Origin: Lagopus muta
Taxonomy: Eukaryota; Chordata; Aves; Galliformes; Phasianidae
DNA: 64,000 nt
Direction of reading: 5' to 3'
Assembly: GCF_023343835.1 (NCBI RefSeq)
Contig: NC_064440.1
Location: forward strand, 34,293,537-34,357,536
The position numbers were made by a program, and so were the translations under genes. Positions 11,709 to 24,916 of this stretch are shown piece by piece. Numbering within the stretch: the first letter of the stretch is position 1; the number at the start of each line of letters is the position of its first letter. The notes under the pieces are model-generated. The model made no database searches and was not told the DNA's origin. It saw only the letters and a program-made list of their open reading frames with translations.

Positions 11709-12024
11709 GCGGCAACGGGAGACCGCCTCCGGAGGGCGGCCCTGCCCGGCCCCGCCGCCCGCCCCCGGCCCGGGACAGCTCGGGGGGCTCGCCCGGCTGT
11801 TCTTATGCCTCCAGCATACAGCGGGCTGGGTCAAGTGGAGAGAGCGTCGGTCAGCAGCAGGGAGGGAATCTCACCTCTGCTCCCTCGCAAAGCGGAGAAA
11901 AAGTAACGCCAAGGAAGAGAGGGTGTAAGAGACGTGCCTGCTACAGCTGAAATCCCCGCTGCATCTCTCCTCGTTAAAGGAAAGCTATCTAAGCACCTGC
12001 CCTGTGAAGGAACTACACAACCGT

Positions 12025-12421
12025 TCTGCTTGGAAAGACCTGAAAGACCACCCAGTCCAACCCCAGCCCATCCCACCATGCCCACATCCCTCAGTGCCAC
12101 ATGCCCACGGTTACGGAACAGCCCCAGGGTCCCCCGCCACCTCCCTGGGCAGCTGTGCCACTGCATCATTGCTCTTGCTGAGAATAAATGCTTCCCGGTA
12201 TCCAACCCGAACCTTCCCTGGTGCAACCTGGGGCCATCACCTCTCATACAATTGCTGTTACTGCCACCTCACCACAGCCTCCCATCAGGGAGCTGTAGAG
12301 AGCAACGAGGTTTCCCCTGGGCTTCCTCCACGCTGAACAACACCAGTTCCCTCAGCTGCTCCCCATAAGACGTGCTCCAGCCCATCACAACTCTGTTGCC
12401 CTTCTCTGGGCACGCTCCAGC
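12025..12421 (-). mobile_element. CR1 LINE fragment, about 400 bp
   Basis: This reads as the reverse complement of the 3' part of avian CR1. It includes the stretch with TCCAACCCCAGCCCATCC, the later CCACCTCCCTGGGCAGC, and the distal TTGCCCTTCTCTGGGCACGC. It is truncated at both ends and non-coding. It lies about 350 bp upstream of the inferred ACKR3 start site, so it could sit within the distal promoter. Confidence 0.9.
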
Positions 12422-15404
12422 GAGGGAGCGAAACACCATTAAAAAGTATGCATTCTGTTTACCCAACAATACTTAAACTTATTTCTGTGGGCAATCAAAA
12501 GCTTCCATTCAAACATCACCAAGCAGCAGAGTCCACGGATGCATCAGATTTGCATCCTGCATGCAAAGAGCGTTAATCAGCCTCAGTTTCTCTGCTAGCA
12601 AGGAGGAGATGATTAAGCTGTGGACATGACACCTCCCACAGCTGAAAGGATGCACTGATTTTAGCCTATCCCACCGTGTTTTAGGTGCCAGGAAGGAGAA
12701 GGACAGAAGGATGAGCCCCTCGCTGTCCCACAGATGGAGCAGGTGAGATGAAACGTACCTCGCTCCCTTCCCCAGATGAGGATAGTTAGATCCTCCCAAC
12801 TTCACAGCTGTCAATGAGCAAAGCATTTTGGCATTCGCCTCAATTCTGCATGCTCGCTGAAGCCCGCGAATGCTGGCGGAACTGAAGTATGATGAGTTCA
12901 GACAGTGACAGGCTTCAGTTTAAAAATAAGTGTGTGCCCTTGGCTAAATCAGGCTCTGAAAATCCTAAGCAAAAAAAAGAAAAAGTACTGTTGCAGAAGT
13001 CCAGAGTCCCTTGGTCAAAAAAGCAAGCAGTTTTTCTTTACTTGGTGCGCCAGAAAATAACATCAAGGATTACAGCCTCTCCAAAAATACCATCCCGCAT
13101 CAGCAACCACAAGGCTGCTTGCTGTCCAGGAGTTGCAGGCAGCCTCCTCTCTTGCATCTGCTAAGAGCAGGAGCAAAGCCCTCGCTGCCCTCGCTCCCCT
13201 TCCAGGTCCTCCCTCCAGCTATCTTTTACAGGGAACACGTTCCACACGCAGGAGGGACGAGCCCATTATGAAAGCCAGATTTTGCTCGGTGCTCAGGGAT
13301 GAAATGCTTGAGCAGTAAGCAAAATAACACTGTCTCAAAGAATTGCACAACACAAAACCATCCCCCTACAACACAGCGAGCAGAGCTGCGGAAAAGCTGG
13401 GCACCCCAGATAAGATCAGCACAGGGCCAATGCTACTTGCTTAGTGAGATTAGTTCTGCTCTATAACCACTGTTAAAAAGGCAGTCCAACCACAGCCTCC
13501 AGGAGATGCGAGCTCTGAGGCAGCTCATCAAGCAGGAACTCCCTGCACAGATGCAGCAAGATGAGTTCTTACCCATCCAAGTTTCCTTCTCTCCTGGGAC
13601 ATGGATTTACGCCATGAGAACAGAGCAAGAACTTGTTCAGCAACTGTAACGTGGCTTGACACCTGGAGTTTGCCATCCCAGACTGCAGGCAGTGCAGAGA
13701 AACTCTAAAGGCTGAATCCTGAACATCAGGCAACTGCTTGACAAAGCCAGCAGCCCCAGCCTCCAGCTCCACAGCTGCGCTTTTTGGTTTGAAGGGTGAC
13801 AGCTAGCAGGCTGTCTTCAGCAGCAGGATTCTCCCAGCACAAGCCTCTGCTATCCATGTCCGTGGGCAGCACAGGGCTTTGCATGAAATCAACACTCTGC
13901 TGTGCTCAGCGCTGAAGATAAACACACATAGGGGTGAGCTCTGACCAGAGGAGATAGAGAGAACTGTCATACCTATGAGAGAAAAGTCAAGGAAAAGAAA
14001 ACACAGCTGAATGACTTGACCCAGCATATTTGGCACAACACAGTGCTGAAAGCTGGGTTATTACTTTAACTGCCTGCCCCATAAGCCTGTATTAAAGCAG
14101 TATCTTTCTTTTCCCTCAAAAGCACAAGTTCTTAGTGCTTACACTAACAGGGCAACAGGCAGAAATAGAAATAGAATAGAGGATTCCACAGCGTCCCTTG
14201 CAGTCTCTCCCTGCTGAAATGAGAGCTGAAAGCCCCCTCGCTTTCTCTTAAGGCTTCCTTTTCCAACTGTGAGGCAGATGGAAGCTAACACCAAGCCCTG
14301 CCCACTTAAGTCAATAGATTAAGAAGAAAAAAAAATGCAATTTGGCAGCTTTAAGTGTTAGAAACATTTGGGGGGGGGGGTGAGAGAGAAAACCAATATG
14401 GCAAATTACATGTGTGTGCATTGGGAGGGGGGGCATTAGAATTGCATGTCACATATCAAAAGGGGACAAAGGGAAACATTTCTCCATTGCATAAGAGAGG
14501 ATATGCATGCAGCAGCAGAAGACGGAAGCAGCATCACCGAGCGTGTCTGAAGGCAGCAGCATGATGCACAGGCAGAGAACAATGTGCTGGCCAGGAGTGC
14601 AAACACCCACGTCGAGATGACAAAGCCAGGGATAGCTGAACAGACAGGCGCCTGCAGGAAATCAGGCTGTGATACATGAAGTGCACAAAGGTAAAAAGCT
14701 TCCTGCAGTCCTGGGAGTCAGTGCCAGCGGGCCGCTAGATGGAAACGCAGCACTCACTTCCTCTCTCCTTCATGAAGGTTCTCTGTCCTCTGCCAGTCAC
14801 GTTCCTCGCTCTGTAAAACATCTGGAGACACCTCTGAGAAATGGCAGGAAACAAGGAATGTCCAGCAGGCCGTGACTGTGGCACAGTCCAGTTTCACTTC
14901 CCCTTCAACAGAAAACAATTAAGTCATTTAATGCCCACCCAGATATGTGCTGGTGGTGCTGGGTGGGACAGGCTGGGATGTTGTGCTCACACTGAGCTTA
15001 TTGGGACGTCACAGGGCTTCAGCATCTGAGGTATCATATGCCAATAGGCCTGTGAGAACCTGCAGCTGGAGACTGGTGTTTTCCAGGCAGAGAGGATACT
15101 GCCTGTAGCATTTACCTCTTGACAAGTGATGATGAACAGTGCTGATTCAGGGAGACAATATAAAGCACGCACCGCTTCACATGCGTCTCAATCAATGGGG
15201 CCACCCAGGATTGTAGCTGCTCTTTGTCTTTCTCCTCTGAAGACACAGCATAAGAGAGGTTAATGCCAGTGCCCCTTGCCCAGTCACCCTGCCAGCACTT
15301 TCTGTCCATCCCAGCAGGATCTGCAGCCGCTGAGCCCAGCAAGTTTCCCAAAAGCCAAGCATAGGTACAGCAGGCATCCTAGCAGCCAAGGGAAGGGCCA
15401 GCAG

Positions 15405-15500
15405 AGCAATCAATTCGCCGTTTTCAAGGCTAAGAGAGAGAAATCAATTGGTGGCTTAATTAGGAATATTAGCCACATAGCTAATAATTATCTATAACAG
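15405..15500. promoter_or_regulatory. Candidate regulatory AT-rich element
   Basis: Homeodomain-type cores CAATCAATT, TTAATTAGG and TAATAATTA fall within about 95 bp of otherwise unremarkable intergenic DNA, about 3.7 kb upstream of the inferred ACKR3 start. No repeat or coding signal is seen. Confidence 0.28.
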
Positions 15501-18500
15501 CTCTCTTCTTCACAGCTCGCTTCTGCTTTAACTCCTCTTCCACTAAATAAAGGTGTTACCTGCGGATGTTATTTGTGGCTTCATAATCTACTGTCAGAGG
15601 CATTATAGCAATTTATTTGAAAACACACTGGACCATGACCACAAGGAAGATAGAGTAGGACTATGAGCAAGAAATCCTGCCTAGAGCAGTCAAGCAGAGA
15701 GCAACGAAGACTTCAGAGGCATTGATTTTTATATAAGCACTGCTCCAAACTTCTCTCCATATTGCACTGTCTCAGCCCAGCATCACAACCTGCACATTTT
15801 AAGGGTAGATTCTGACAGAATCTGCAGCAGCAATGAGTGTTACAAGTGGCACAGCAGAGCAGAGAGGGGAAAAAAAGGATTTGAATCAGGATGGTGGAAC
15901 CCCCCTCTCTACCTTGCCTTGCTTCCTTGGGAAAAACTCCTGCTAGGTGTAAAATGACTGAATGCTACACACCGGTAAGAAATAAAAAATTCATTAAATC
16001 ATAAATCTTTTGGAAAGGGGATCTACTGGGGAGATTATATTCACTTTTCATAGACATATTAATTCAACAGTGGCATATCATATTGTTCTCTGTGGGGAGA
16101 AAAGACACATTGTTTTAAAGCACGATATTTAGAGCAGTCCTTTAGGAAGGAAAGCAAATATAATCTTGGCAAGGGAAACTGACTACATGAGCGTAGAATA
16201 AGGGACATAAAAAGCAAGGCCCAAGTCCCAGCTGCCGAAAGTCAGCATAGCCTGACCAGAGTTACTGGAGCTAAGCCCACGCATGGGAGCTGAGAATGAA
16301 GGTCACCCCAATTGAGCCACAGTTCCTTGAAATATTACATGAACACCAAGGGTAATTTTTTACTGGGCCCATTATGAACGCTCTCTAGCCTGCTAGCAAA
16401 CGCTGACAGCAGGTGAGACAACGAATGCATTACAACTAAGTTCTCCACAGGTTTGATGTTTGTTGGGTGGGAATTATCTGGCACGCACCTTTGGAACTCT
16501 GACTGCTGCTGGGCTCAGCACTAGAAATTGCCAGGCTCTCAGGGTTTGGGTAGAACTGGAAGGCCAGCTGCAAAATAAGGGCTCACTATAGCCCTGCTTC
16601 AGCTGCACAGGTCTTCCACTCCTTTCAAATGGGACCTAATCTTCCCTTTCTCCCTACCTTTAGGGCAGCTGCATAGGAGATGCAGGTTCCAATTTCCCCC
16701 ACGTTGGCTTGAAGCATGGAGAACGCTGGAATCCACTGCTATGCCCATTTCCTCTCCAGATGACAGCTCCCTCTCAGAATCCTACAAGTATCTTCATTTT
16801 GTATTGCATCAGATGCACAAGACTGAAACAAGATGGTGCTAGGCACTCCAGTGAACCAAAAACCTAGTGGAAAATTATCAGTAAAGCTGTAAACTTTTTC
16901 AGCAGTGGTAAATTTCTCCACGCTGGTTGCAACCAATTTCTTGTAACCTAGAGGACCTCCCTTGGGGGAACCATAGGATCCTCATACCTGGGAAGGGATG
17001 TTCCTTTCACCCCTGGGCACCTAAATGTAATTGCCTGCATTAGCCAAGAAGCAAAGCTGCTCTCCCAAATATCTCCAATTCACATGCCTCTATTTTCAAG
17101 ACTGGCTCAGATCGACTTCACACAGCTCCGTAAGCACAAGTCCAATCATCCCAAACGGGTTCAGTGTTGTTCTGCTGTACAGCTGCTCTCATAATAGCTA
17201 TGGGAAGGTCTTCAAGGTGCATACAAGTTAACATACAGTAACTGTTCATGACCACGACCTTTACCTGCAAAAAATTGCCGTGCAAATTATTCTATCAAAG
17301 CAAATTCTATCAAAATTATTCTACTTGGAGGAACAAGGGTAAAACAGCTAAACTTACCAACACAAAGTAACAATGACCACTGAACAGCTCTCACACAATA
17401 ATTCAACACAGGCAAGTCAGAACCTTACCCAGCTCAAGCACAGGGAACTCAACTTGGTCCATCAGAAAGGTTTAATGAAGGGGCTTGCTTATCACTCGGA
17501 CTGCCTGGGACTTCTATTAAAAATAAAAGCACACACACATGCAAACTGGGCTCTCACTTTCCTCTTTGCTTTTGCCTACACAGCTATCTCAGTCAAAACT
17601 TTCCCATCCATTCCACTGAGGCGTGAAATTGGAAGCATCATTGCTCCCACTGACAAAAGCACACACAAGACTGTTCCTAGGTAATTGAGCAGATGAAATT
17701 AAAAAGGCTAATGCAACATCAACCACCAACGGTCAAAACAACAAAGTCAGAACACACAGCCCACAAAGATTCTTAATGCAACATTAAGTCAGCCGTACAT
17801 TATTGGTATTTGCTAAAAACGTATTTAATTGCTGCTTGAGATGAAGAACACCAATAAGGCTGTATTTCTACCCACACCTGGGCCAGGTTCCCAGCTGAGA
17901 CAAGCTGCTTATACCAGCCAAGCATTTGGATTTCTTTTGCCTCTAGAAACTCTCGTTGCTGGGGTTCTTAATGTTGGCTATAGGTGCAAGTCATGCTGGC
18001 AGCTGGTCACAGCCAAATGCTGTAGGAAGCCAGAGGGGTCTTAGACTACTCCAGAGCTCAAATTATCCAATGTGAGCACAAGAAGGCAGCCCATACTTCA
18101 GCTTCTGTCCAGGGCCCCTTGGAAAGTTAATCCTATCCGATTACACCACTTCTTTTTTTCCATAGAAGAAATAAACAGTCTTTTGTACTAAACATAAGGC
18201 TGCTTTCTTTTGAAGGAAGATTTATCATCCAGGATAAATTCATGAGTTCATTCCATTTTTGTCCCAGCTCTTCAAAGCAGTGTTTTTACTTTATGATGCA
18301 ATATCATTTGGTTTTGCCTGTGTGCCAGACAGTTCCCCAAAGGAGATGCCATTTTTTGTTCTCTTTAAGAAAAATGAATTAAAAAAATCATGAATGCAGA
18401 GCAACCCATCAGTTGTTTAAAGCCTGCACACCAAATTCCCCCCACACACACACATTATAGCCATGAATACACACGTGCACAGAACTGAGACCAGTCAGGA

Positions 18501-21500
18501 GACTGCAAATACTAGGGATGCAATCAATGGCATTGTCCTATGAAGAGCAGTAACCAGTGGATGACAAAATCTGCTCTGAAAAGCCCCGGGAGAGGTCCCA
18601 GCTCTGAGACAAGAAGGATGGCTCGCTTGCCTTCCCCACACCAACAGGGACTCTGTTGTACTGAACTGAAACCTTGAACTCATTACAATGTCACTCTGTC
18701 TTTGGAACTGATATCCTGTGGGGGAATCTTCTGGGAATGTATTTTGGTTCAGATGTGGGTCAAGGAGAGTTGACTTGACCTGAAAATAAATCCAGGCAAT
18801 CTCAAGCCGAAGAGCTATTGACTACTGTTTGCAATACAATAAAGCAAGGAGATCAAACTCGGTTGAAACTCAGGGTTGACATAAATCCAAGGAGAAAGGG
18901 GAACAAGAATATTCATTCACTGACACGACAAAGGGGACATTTTTGCTTGCACTGGCAGAATACAGAACAGGGCCTGGAAGTGCTTCCCAGGCAGCACTTT
19001 AATTCTCACATATGGTGAGCGCTGCGTAGCTGGACTGATATCTTCAACAGACTGGCAGTAAGATAAGAGGTAATACACATACACGTGTGAAAAGGTTTTG
19101 TTGGCTTTTCTTTTTACGTCACTAGATGGAGTTTCCTCTGTTTGCGCACAGGGCAGCTTTTGTGAGAAGTATTTTATATGGATCCCCAAGGAAAGACCTC
19201 AGCAGAAAGGCTCTAAGCACTATTGTGTGCACGTGTACGTAATAACACTCAGTTACTTGGTTTACAGGCCAGGAGAAACTCTCACAGTACTCGCTGCAGG
19301 TCCAAGGTCAAATCCTGCCCCAGCTCATGCTCAGGGGAGTCAGACCACTAATTTCCCTGCACCTAGCATATCTCTACCAGGCACCACTCAATACCTAATT
19401 TGGCTTCTAAACACGGCTGGAATTGCTGCTTGTCCTAGCATGGGCTCATCTCAGGTCAAACAGTATCATGTAGTTCAGTCTTTTTGCCAGCAGTAATTAT
19501 CCACTCCATTTTGCTCTAGGATCTGGTCAAAGCCCTCCGGCCTTCCCAGTCTGTTTCTACTCCACTCTTCTCCCAAGCACGCAGAGACAGACCCCCTTCC
19601 CTTTGCTTTGCCAGGGAAGAAGCAGAGCAGCCCAGTTCATCACAGCACAGAGGACGTGACACGAGTTCCCTAAGGATGCATCCATCAAGGATGCAAGAGT
19701 GACCAGGGTAGCTGCTTATAAGAGATGAAGCTACTCTCTGTGGCACAACTTGAGGGCCACATTCCCCATCTGAGTGCAACTATTTCCAAGCAAAACCCAG
19801 GCAAAATTCCTCTTATTATTATTATTCCACTAAAACCCCTTTTATTAACTAACTTGCACTCAAACGCAGATGATCCCATTGTTTAAAGAATAAATTACTC
19901 CGCTCCTTCCCATCTCCCACTGTGACTGCATGATTCCCAGTCGGACTGTATAATGTTAGACCTAAGAATGCATAAACTCAACTAAACAAAGCTGCAATAG
20001 GAAGTCAAGCTCTCTAAGAGGGGAAAAAAAGTTGAGTTTGACAAAGCAACACCAAGTCTGAGACCTTTCCAGATGAAATAAAGCATTTTAAGAGGGACTT
20101 GATGTTCAAACTCAGCATTTCACATCTGCACACTTTAAAGCTGTCGGGAACTTCGGCCCTGACTCCAGCGAAATCTCCAAAATTTGGGATGTTTTACCTC
20201 AGTGTGAAAATTAACACTTTCAACTGCCATTAGCAGTTCAACAGCTCTGCTCTGCTGGCTCCAAAAATAGGTTGCACATGAATATTCAGCCATCCAACGC
20301 TGTTTGACAGTAGGCTCCTGGTAAAGATCTGTCCTCCAGAGCAGGAATGAGAGAAGAGAGGCATGGATTGGTCTGCCTGGAGTGTCTTTACAGGTGGGTG
20401 CCTAGGGGACCTGCACCCTTTTAGCTTCTACCTGCAGCTTCTCTGCTCAGGTATCAAGTGCAACGTGAAGCACTCTGAGCCCTTCTGGTATGGCTTGACT
20501 GACAGCACCTACAAAAATAACGGGAAGAAAGGGAGAATTACTGATTATGAATTTGATGTGGAAGAAGTTCAGCTCTTGTTTGAATGCACCAGTTTGCAGA
20601 GTAAAGCTGCAGCCATGTTAATTCCATCTCTCCTCACCAGGTTAAGTCAGTTAGTCCTCCGGTTCAGACAAAATCCAAGTAGGGCTAGTCACTAAAGACT
20701 AGGAGAAAGAAAGAAAAAAAATAGCAGAACCCACAAAAAGCAATCCATGACACTGTTTCACAAATAATCACATTCCAAAGCACATAAGAAACGCCTGCAG
20801 AGCGGCGAAAGCCAAGCAAACGTCAAAGGAAAAAGCAATGAGCTCTGTTATAAGCTTCCCTGTGCTACCGGATGGATTCATACTGAAGCCTAGAGCTTTA
20901 AAAACACAAGTAAAATATCTCTTGGTGGTGTTTCATCCCCATGCCAGTATGAAGTCATGCACACAGCATGTGCTGAGGGCAGAGGCGGATGGGTGTCACG
21001 CTATGGGAGAGGAAGGCACAGGATTTAACGCAGAACCTGCTCCACCTTTGCCTTTTTTGCAGGCAGGATGGCCCCTTCTTTCCTCCTGGAGGACCTCTGC
21101 TTTTGAGGGTCCACACCAGCACCTTCCTGTGGCACTGAATTCCACAAGGCAGGAAAGAAACATAAAAGCAACTGTCGTAATTCCACTGGCATTTGTCAGA
21201 GAGAAAAAGCAGATTCCTCGAGGCCTCTTTCCATTCTTTCAGTAGCCAAAAAGTTGCTCATCACCTGAACAGCTTTCAAGTGAAAAGCAAGAAATAAATT
21301 TGGAGCTGATTTCAAATCTACCAGTGCAGATAAGTGAAGTCCTAGCAGCCCTCAGCACAGACAGGAGAGCGGAAAGCAGAGAGCCAAGCTCCTCAGAGTT
21401 TATAGTACTTAAAGCTGGAAAGCCAGAAAGGCAAACACAAAATAACATTTGAAAGGAGATGGTGACTATTTTAGGGATGAAAAGGCAGATTATATTTACA

Positions 21501-24245
21501 GGGTCATGGGATAAATTTAACAAGTCTCAGCTGAAACAAATCAAAACCCAATTAGGCATCCAAAATGAACCAGACTCCTGAGCCATTTTATTAACTCCTG
21601 CTTGCAGCATTAGAGAAAAGGCACTTTCAAAAGTAAGTTGCAGATAGCTCTGGAAAAGCCCTCTCACACTGTAGCAAGTTTTATAGAGACAAATCAGGTA
21701 CTGAAGTTCTCACCAGCAATTGTTTTGCTTGGCTGTCTTTAAAAATAGGCAGAAAGAAAGCAGAAAGAAAATTGCCTCACATTGCCTAATGGAAACGTCA
21801 AGCTAGCCCTGGAAAATTCCCTGGCCCACCAATAGAGCTGGTGGAGAGCCTTCCAACAGGCAACCTTTGGGTAGAGAAAAGCACTGCAGGAATAAAAAGT
21901 TGGGTTTCACAGAAATAAAAAAAAAATCAATTTTCCAAAAGGAAAAAGAAAAAAAGGAAAAGCTGCTTCATTTTAAGGCAAGGTTAAGTCATAATTTGGT
22001 CTAAATCAGCTGCTGCTCCCCACCCTCTGTGGGTGAAGCTTTCTGCTGGAGCTCCACCAGCATGCTTCAGCCAACCCTCTCCCAAGGGAGACGTTGCATC
22101 ATTGGCACTGCTGTTGTATCTTGAGAAACACAGCCCAGCAAAAAAGAAAACAAGGCAGCTGCTCCAAGCTGATTGCTTTTTCTTGCCGGGGCCTGTCGTG
22201 TTTCTCGCACAGCAACAAGAGTTAACCTCGTTCTTGACACAACAAAGAAAAGATACATTTGATTTTTTGAGGGGGCTGCAATGAAGAGCGTTAAGATACT
22301 GATGTCAACCACCACGGCGTAATCAGCACACACCCAGAGCTGGCTCCAGTAGCATTGGGAAGAAGGGAGATTTATTTATGAATTACTGCACGAAGCCAGG
22401 AATCTGAGCTGTGAGCAACAGGACACAACCGGGCCAGCTGCGATGTCTGCTGGTTGGGTTAAACCCTCTGGATCCCTGAACAAGCTATTAGTGGCCAGAT
22501 GAATGAAAGCAAGGTCAAAAGGCACTTCCAACAAGCCTGTGAGATCCTCACCAAGCAGTTAATTGCTCAGGAAAGAGGCCCACACATCAAGATTGGTCTA
22601 CGAAGCTGACATCAGGCACACTTTAGGGGCTGTCCTGGCTTCCTAGGCAGGCATTTCCATCCCTCAGGATTCAGGCACAAGCTATGCATTCGCATGGGCA
22701 GGTGGTTGGTTAGCAGGGGCAGGCAGCCACAGTCAGGCAAACATCTGGACCAAAGACCAGCTGCTGCAGAATTGTTCTTGAATGAAGAACACAGGGAAGG
22801 TCATGAGCAAAAGGAGAATGAGTTTAGGGCAGTCGCTGGGACGGGGCTCATAACTGATCTCACAAGCAGGCCCTGTATGTTTACACAGAGCAAAACATAC
22901 TTACTACATCTGTACTGCACTGATCAATAACGCTTTGTGATTTACCAGGAGCTCAGGGCAGGTCAATATGCCACGATCAATTCCTCTGCTACAAAGATCA
23001 ATGCTCTTCAGCGACTGGTATTTACACTTCATGCCGTGAGCAATACAACCACTGCTGGTTCTGCATGAGCTAACAGGAGCAGACGGGGTGTGCTGATGAT
23101 ATCTCAAGCCCTCTGGATCTGTTTTGTCAAAGGACCAGCACGCCCTGCCTTACCACAAGAGGCTGTTGGCATTCTGTAAGCATGCTTGGAGGTGCAGCTA
23201 GCCAGAAATCCCAGCATCAAGCGAGAAATAAAGGCCATTCCTCTATGTTTACTTACTGATCAGCAATCTTCTTGGCCTTCTCACCAAAGGAAAACATGCA
23301 CTCGTAGTATTTCAACCAGCATTTACATCCCTGTAACAAATCACACAGATTAGCACAGCACTTTGACTGGGGAATACAGCCAGATTGAGTGGCTACAAGT
23401 GTTTGAGGCCATTACGGGTAAAAACGACATGAAAGAGATATAGAGCACTGGGAAAGCAAAAAGGGCTCTTAGAGAAAATACACATCTGATGCTGTCATTC
23501 AGAGCATCGGGTGGTCAGTAGCTCAGGGAGCTGCTACACATAGCTGCTGAGCTTGGAGGCTCTTGCACAGTAAACTCCCTTTAAACACTTCTCAGTAATC
23601 AGCTGAGAATGCTTTAAGCAAAGTCAGTGCTGGAGAGAGAAGAACTGTCTCAAGTGATGGAAAACAATGTAATTTATTCATGTTTGGTTTGAGATGGCTG
23701 GAAATAGCATAAGCCTTCCTCAGCAGCAAGAAGCACCCAAGAAAAGTGATCTTCTTTCATCCCTTTCATACATTTATTGAGCTTTTTGAGTGACACCTGA
23801 AGCTTCAGAGTTAGACTTTCTATGTCCTTTCAGACCTGATTTACCAGTTCAACATGAAACAGCCCATGGGGCACTCATCAGAAGGAGGATAAAACAGCAC
23901 TACTGAAAGCCAAAACATGGCTTGGCTCAAGAGAATACAAGCAATGCGTGCCCCAGCCATCCAGGGTCAGATCTGGACAACAGACTTATTGCCAACTGCA
24001 CAGTTCTGAAACAAAACTGTGTGTGCCAAGAATTACACTGTTTGAGAAAACAGATGGCTCACTCAAACCTCACACACCAAAAACTTGCTTTTGCAGCTGA
24101 GAGTCCCACCAGTAGGGACCATCCCACTCCCAGCATCCTTCTGCTTCTCAGAATAGCAATGGGGGCGATAACACCTTTCACCTGGGCACATATTAGGGTA
24201 TGTAAGCACTGATGCTGATTGCTCTTCACAGGTTTGGCTGTGGTG

Positions 24246-24298
24246 TTTTGTTATTGTTGGTTTGGTTTTTTGTTGTTGTTGTTGTTATTGTTGTTTTT
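24246..24298. repeat. GTT-rich simple repeat
   Basis: An imperfect GTT/ATT array with T-rich interruptions sits in intergenic DNA. It could be a decayed tail of a retroposon, but no adjoining element was recognised. Confidence 0.85.
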
Positions 24299-24890
24299 AA
24301 CCAATTCACATGAGCAGCTGGCCTCCAGAGCCCAAACCAGAATGCAGCAAAGAAAGATGCCAGTGGGGACCCCAAGAAGATGATTCAGAAAGCAAAATTA
24401 CCATGCTTATAAACTTCTTAGAAACTTCATCTGCTCACACCTGTCACACAGCTCAGGAAAACTTCAGGCTTATCATTCCTATCTTCTTTTTCCTTCACGC
24501 AGTGATACAAGGACTTCCACGTGAACCTGGTGCTTGTCAGTGCCATCTGTAACGATCCTCATCCTGGGGTATTTACAAGTGTTTTATTGCACTTGCTGAA
24601 AAACATGAGAAGAAATAAATTATGAAGCATCTCAAGTGATCAGGCGTTCCCAGGAGGCACTTAAGACACTAAGAAAAATAATTTACAACTGTATTATAAA
24701 AACCTTTGTCCTTTAAAGCAATGCTGATACTGCAGAAAAATGTATAAATCAATGCTGCAAAGGGCTTTAAAATTGCTGTTACTTAAGGTTTATGAGGGGG
24801 CTGTGATGGTCAGGTTAAGCGTGGGGGCTGAAATCCTACAAACCAGCATTCTGCAGGCTTTGGGCTGTCAAATCCAACTGAAGTAGCTTT

Positions 24891-24916
24891 TTAAAAATAA
24901 AAAATAAAAAATAAAG
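24891..24916. repeat. (AAAAAT)n simple repeat
   Basis: A short A-rich array with a TAAAAA-like period lies in the intergenic interval. No flanking mobile element is recognised. Confidence 0.8.

Larger units (their letters stand above)
11240..11835. promoter_or_regulatory. CpG island covering the inferred ACKR3 promoter
   Basis: This is the densest CpG stretch in the left half of the window, strongest from about 11400 to 11790, with runs of GC boxes and CCG/CGG repeats. It contains the TATA/initiator pair. Long open frames on both strands here (for example 11415-11906 plus, 11250-11591 minus) follow from the scarcity of AT-rich stop codons and are not called as genes. The boundaries were judged by eye. 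Confidence 0.75.

Noticed and set aside
11250-11906. Arg/Pro/Ala-rich frames over the CpG island on both strands
   Set aside because: The lack of AT-rich stop codons in CpG DNA keeps all frames open. There is no conserved domain, and the region is better explained as a promoter.
20363-20695. A 110-codon plus-strand frame considered as a possible exon or small protein
   Set aside because: No domain, signal peptide or credible splice sites are visible, and similar lengths occur by chance in this window.
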